The translations under genes and the position numbers were made by a program. A stretch of DNA of 8,492 nucleotides from JAYEHK01 sp034659475 (GTDB lineage Bacteria > Bacillota > Syntrophomonadia > Syntrophomonadales > Syntrophomonadaceae), in contig JAYEHK010000171.1 of assembly GCA_034659475.1 (NCBI GenBank), forward strand, positions 1 through 8,492. Direction: 5' to 3'. Positions 6,416 through 8,492 of the stretch are shown here, piece after piece. Each line of letters begins with the position of its first letter. Position 1 is the first letter of the stretch. The notes under the pieces were generated by a model, which was not told the origin of the DNA, made no database searches, and saw nothing but the letters and a program-made list of their open reading frames with translations.

Positions 6416-6471
6416 CTATTACCTCCTAACTTTTAAGTTAATATAGTTTTTGATCTTCTGTTACAGTGTCA

Positions 6472-6497
6472 CAGTAAACAGATTATGCGACGTAAAG
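6472..6497 (+). repeat. Boundary repeat, left copy
   Basis: This 26-base element starts CAGTAAACAGATTATGCG and ends TAAAG, and is directly followed by the octamer array. An inverted copy (7085-7110) matches 21 of 26 positions. Its first 18 bases match 15 of 18 at 8372-8389. Confidence 0.65.
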
Positions 6498-6545
<48 letters not shown>

Positions 6546-6567
6546 AAAACTGAATAGGGTGTAGAAT

Positions 6568-6588
6568 GAGACAAGCGGTGTCTGACCC
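6568..6588 (+). repeat. GAGACA hairpin relic
   Basis: GAGACAAGCGGTGTCTGACCC can form the stem AGACA/TGTCT with loop AGCGG. It begins with the same GAGACAAG as the hairpin unit at 5041 but lacks the GGGGAC loop. It may be a diverged or partial copy. Confidence 0.35.
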
Positions 6589-6629
6589 AACAATATTGGA
6601 ACTCTACGTATCTAGATAATTGCATGAAG

Positions 6630-6712
6630 GGAGCCAGGCGCCTAACTTATTCGCAATACGTAATGGAAACTATTTTATTTTCTGAATAAGTTAAGAGCCT
6701 AGCACCTTTTTT
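6630..6712 (+). repeat. Long imperfect inverted repeat followed by a T-run
   Basis: The 23-base arms at 6630-6652 and 6684-6706 are inverted copies matching at 19 of 23 positions, separated by 31 bases. The inner part of the arms, TAACTTATTC / GAATAAGTTA, is perfect. Six T residues (6707-6712) follow the right arm, giving the shape of an intrinsic terminator on the plus strand, but no plus-strand gene precedes it. The outer arm (GGnGCnAGGC) resembles a GGTGCCAGGCACC-type repeat that I recall from other Firmicutes; this is memory, not a search. Confidence 0.7.
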
Positions 6713-6780
6713 GCCTATGGAGTCTGTTTCCGTTCTCACGCTGGTCCGTTCCACGGCAGGGATTATCCTAGCTTTGGTTA

Positions 6781-6813
6781 GGGGTAAGGGGTAAGGGGTT
6801 AAGAGTTAGGGGG
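6781..6813 (+). repeat. G-rich array, putative G-quadruplex on the plus strand
   Basis: G-tracts GGGG (6781-6784), GGGG (6788-6791), GGGG (6795-6798) and GGGGG (6809-6813) are separated by TAA, TAA and a 10-base spacer. The first three form a 7-bp repeat, GGGGTAA. The region is partly complementary to the C-rich array at 6841-6868. Confidence 0.7.
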
Positions 6814-6816
6814 TTA

Positions 6817-6829
6817 GACGCTTCGCGTC
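6817..6829. repeat. Small apical hairpin between the G-rich and C-rich arrays
   Basis: GACGC-TTC-GCGTC is a perfect 5-bp stem with a 3-base loop. It lies between the two complementary heptamer arrays and so would form the tip of the larger fold. Confidence 0.5.
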
Positions 6830-6840
6830 AAACATTTTCC

Positions 6841-6868
6841 TCACCCCTCACCCCTCACCCCTCACCCC
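6841..6868 (-). repeat. TCACCCC heptamer array, strong G-quadruplex motif on the transcribed-sense (minus) strand
   Basis: There are four exact tandem copies of TCACCCC. The minus strand therefore reads GGGG-TGA repeated, four G4 tracts with three-base loops (6868-6844), which is a textbook G-quadruplex pattern. Because neighbouring genes are on the minus strand, read-through RNA from xerD would carry the G-rich version. Function is unknown. Confidence 0.85.
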
Positions 6869-6936
6869 TAACTCCTTACTGAAATAGTTTGCCGTGTAAG
6901 AGGAGGAAATTATATTGACATCCCTTCTGAACCGTT

Positions 6937-7084
<148 letters not shown>

Positions 7085-7088
<4 letters not shown>

Positions 7089-7110
7089 ATGCCACATAAT
7101 CTGCCTACTG
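7085..7110 (-). repeat. Boundary repeat, right inverted copy
   Basis: Read on the minus strand it starts CAGTAGGCAGATTATG and ends TAAAG, matching 21 of 26 bases with 6472-6497. It adjoins the octamer array on its inner side and ends 7 bases before the xerD stop codon. Confidence 0.65.
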
Positions 7111-7117
7111 CTCACCA

Positions 7118-8011
7118 TTAGGCTCGCGGGTGGCAGTTTTTGTAGACCTGCCAGAGTCTTTTATTGCTGAGATGGGTATAAATTTGGGTCGTTGAGATAT
7201 CGGCATGTCCCAGCATTTCTTGCACCGCTCGGAGATCCGCTCCGTTTTCCAGGAGATGGGTTGCAAAGGAATGTCGCAGGGTATGGGGAGATACCTCTTT
7301 GGTTATTTCCACCTGTTTCACATATCCTGTGAGGATCTTATAGAATCCCTGACGGGTCATTTTGCGTCCATGATTGTTTAAAAACAGCGTCCGTTCCAAC
7401 GGGCTTTTTACGAGCTGGCTTCGAGAACGGCTGATATACCGTTGCACCCAGAAAATAGCTGCTTCATTGACCGGAACAATTCTTTCTTTTTTTCCTTTCC
7501 CAAAACAGCACAAAAAACCTGCTGTCGTATTCATGTCCTCAATCCTAATGTCCAAACATTCAGATACACGCATGCCTGTCCCATACATAAGTTCAAACAT
7601 CGCCCGATCTCGCAGTCCCAGAGGCAGCAGTACATTAGGCGCCTCCATCAGTCGGTCCACCTCTTCAACGGTGAGTACCTCCGGCAGTTTCCTTTTAACC
7701 ATGGGGGTCTCAAGATCAGCCGTAGGATTCATCTCTACATACCCTTCTCCAGATAAAAACTTATAAAAACTTTTGATACTGGATAAACTGCGTGCCATGG
7801 AAGATTGGGCCGCACCACCCTCTAATTCTTTTAACAAGAAAGCCATAACATCCTGTTTGGTTACCTCTTCCCAGCGACAGCTTACCTCTTCTTGCGGTAT
7901 AAGAAAAATGCTCAGTTTTTCAAGATCCTTTTTATAAGCAACCAGAGTATTATCAGACAAACCTTTTTCATATCTGAGAAAACCTAAAAAAGACTGAATA
8001 TAGTTATCCAC
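7118..8011 (-). CDS. xerD: Site-specific tyrosine recombinase XerD
   Basis: XerD works with its partner recombinase at the chromosomal dif site to resolve chromosome dimers at division. The 297-residue protein has an N-terminal SAM-like DNA-binding domain (about 1-85, with NYIQSFLGFLRYEKGLSDNT near the start) and a catalytic domain. All catalytic residues are visible: Arg148 in GTGMRVSE, Lys172 in GKGKKER, His243 and Arg246 in HTLRHSFATHL, His269 in LGHADISTTQIY, and nucleophile Tyr278. The C-terminus YKNCHPRA is typical of Firmicutes XerD. The start is GTG at 8011, with AGGAG eight bases upstream. The genomic position (after a small membrane protein, before deoB) supports XerD over XerC or a phage integrase. 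No dif-like site was recognised in the window. A repeat-rich spacer starts 7 bases after the stop codon. Confidence 0.95.
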   Translation of the reverse strand: MDNYIQSFLGFLRYEKGLSDNTLVAYKKDLEKLSIFLIPQEEVSCRWEEVTKQDVMAFLLKELEGGAAQSSMARSLSSIKSFYKFLSGEGYVEMNPTADLETPMVKRKLPEVLTVEEVDRLMEAPNVLLPLGLRDRAMFELMYGTGMRVSECLDIRIEDMNTTAGFLCCFGKGKKERIVPVNEAAIFWVQRYISRSRSQLVKSPLERTLFLNNHGRKMTRQGFYKILTGYVKQVEITKEVSPHTLRHSFATHLLENGADLRAVQEMLGHADISTTQIYTHLSNKRLWQVYKNCHPRA

Positions 8012-8070
8012 CTAAAAAGCTCCTGTTATTATTTTTATCCTTTTTTGACATTACCATGACAAAATCCTTC

Positions 8071-8337
8071 TTATTCTTTCTCCTCATAGTAAAAGTTCTG
8101 AACTTTTAACACAAAACGATCCAATTGTGTTTCCACCCCGTTGCCCTGTGATTCAACCTCTACCCGCATAGGATTACCGCTCGGCGTCTCATCCTCAAAC
8201 CAACTGCTAAATACTGGAGCTTTATTGTACAACATTCCTGATACTAACGGTATCAGCGCAGCAAAAGCAACGATTAATACTACAGCAATGACCATTTTCA
8301 TAACCTTTGCTTTCCATTTACCCACCACAATAATCAT
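8071..8337 (-). CDS. Small single-pass membrane protein, probable DUF4227 (YqzK-like)
   Basis: The 88-residue protein has a basic N-terminus (GKWKAKVMK), one hydrophobic helix (about 14-36, MKMVIAVVLIVAFAALIPL) and an extracytoplasmic acidic tail ending YYEEKE. The ATG at 8337 has a strong AGGAGGAG upstream, so translation is credible despite the short length. It sits 59 bp before xerD, where B. subtilis has yqzK, a small membrane protein of unknown function. The tail pattern PSGNPMRVEV followed by DRFVLKV resembles the P-G-V and DRLL pattern I recall for YqzK. The family assignment therefore rests on position and weak similarity. No biochemical function can be proposed. Confidence 0.75.
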   Translation of the reverse strand: MIIVVGKWKAKVMKMVIAVVLIVAFAALIPLVSGMLYNKAPVFSSWFEDETPSGNPMRVEVESQGNGVETQLDRFVLKVQNFYYEEKE

Positions 8338-8371
8338 TTTCTACTCCTCCTTTTAATTTACTCAAGTTTCA

Positions 8372-8389
8372 CAGTTGACAGATAATGCG
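8372..8389 (+). repeat. Partial copy of the boundary repeat
   Basis: CAGTTGACAGATAATGCG matches the first 18 bases of the repeat at 6472 in 15 positions, and similarity continues upstream (20 of 24 in all). It directly precedes hairpin unit 1, so the same short motif borders both repeat clusters. Confidence 0.45.
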
Positions 8390-8390
8390 C

Positions 8391-8492
8391 AGTCAACTTT
8401 GGGGACGGTTCTTAAAGTTGACTTGTTAGGTTTATCAAATATAAAGGGTTCATCGGCTTTCTTCAAGTCAACTTTAAGAACCGTCCCCAAAG
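8391..8492. repeat. Inverted pair of GGGGACGGTTC-loop hairpins, second unit cut by window edge
   Basis: Unit 1 (8391-8423) has a perfect 10-bp stem AGTCAACTTT/AAAGTTGACT and a 13-base loop GGGGACGGTTCTT. Unit 2 (8464-8492 and beyond) is its inverted copy; 8397-8425 and 8464-8492 are exact reverse complements over 29 bases, with 38 bases between. The loop shares GGGGAC with the units at 5040-5171 but the stem is different. Located upstream of the small membrane protein gene. Confidence 0.85.

Noticed and set aside
6472..6497. dif recombination site next to xerD
   Set aside because: ATTATG and TAAA resemble parts of a dif half-site, but there is no 28-bp site with two XerC/XerD arms and a central region, and dif normally lies at the replication terminus rather than beside xerD.

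Overview
The window looks like a chromosomal segment of an endospore-forming member of the Clostridia. All nine protein genes lie on the minus strand, so transcription runs from high to low coordinates. The evidence for a spore former is the spoIIAA-spoIIAB-sigF set, preceded by dacF. The gene order (small membrane protein, xerD, deoB, nucleoside phosphorylase, dacF, spoIIAA, spoIIAB, sigF) closely follows the block known from Bacillus subtilis (yqzK, xerD/ripX, drm, pupG, dacF, spoIIAA, spoIIAB, sigF). A Peptococcaceae-like host is a guess from the moderate GC content and the style of the intergenic repeats; the sequence does not prove it.

Layout in the direction of transcription: 8492-8391 holds an inverted pair of hairpin repeats. 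8337-8071 encodes a small one-helix membrane protein. 8011-7118 is xerD. 7117-6416 is a 702-bp non-coding spacer packed with short repeats (octamer arrays in opposite orientation, G-rich and C-rich heptamer arrays, and several inverted repeats). 6415-5240 is deoB. 5239-5020 is a second spacer with three hairpin repeats. 5019-3718 is pdp. 3661-2555 is an iron-dependent alcohol dehydrogenase. 2441-1302 is dacF, and 1210-1 is the spoIIA operon, with sigF cut by the window edge.

Functionally there are three groups. XerD resolves chromosome dimers. DeoB and Pdp salvage (deoxy)ribose phosphates from nucleosides; the alcohol dehydrogenase beside them may consume the acetaldehyde released when deoxyribose 5-phosphate is cleaved (inference). 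DacF trims peptidoglycan pentapeptides, and SpoIIAA/SpoIIAB/SigmaF form the partner-switching module that starts forespore gene expression.

The most unusual material is in the spacers. At least four hairpin units share a loop beginning GGGGAC but have different, internally paired stems. This suggests REP-type elements moved by a transposase supplied elsewhere. The xerD-deoB spacer is a large nested, roughly palindromic assembly of short tandem repeats with two G-quadruplex motifs. I found no CRISPR array, tRNA, rRNA or transposase gene, and no clearly new protein system; the novelty here is structural rather than protein-coding.
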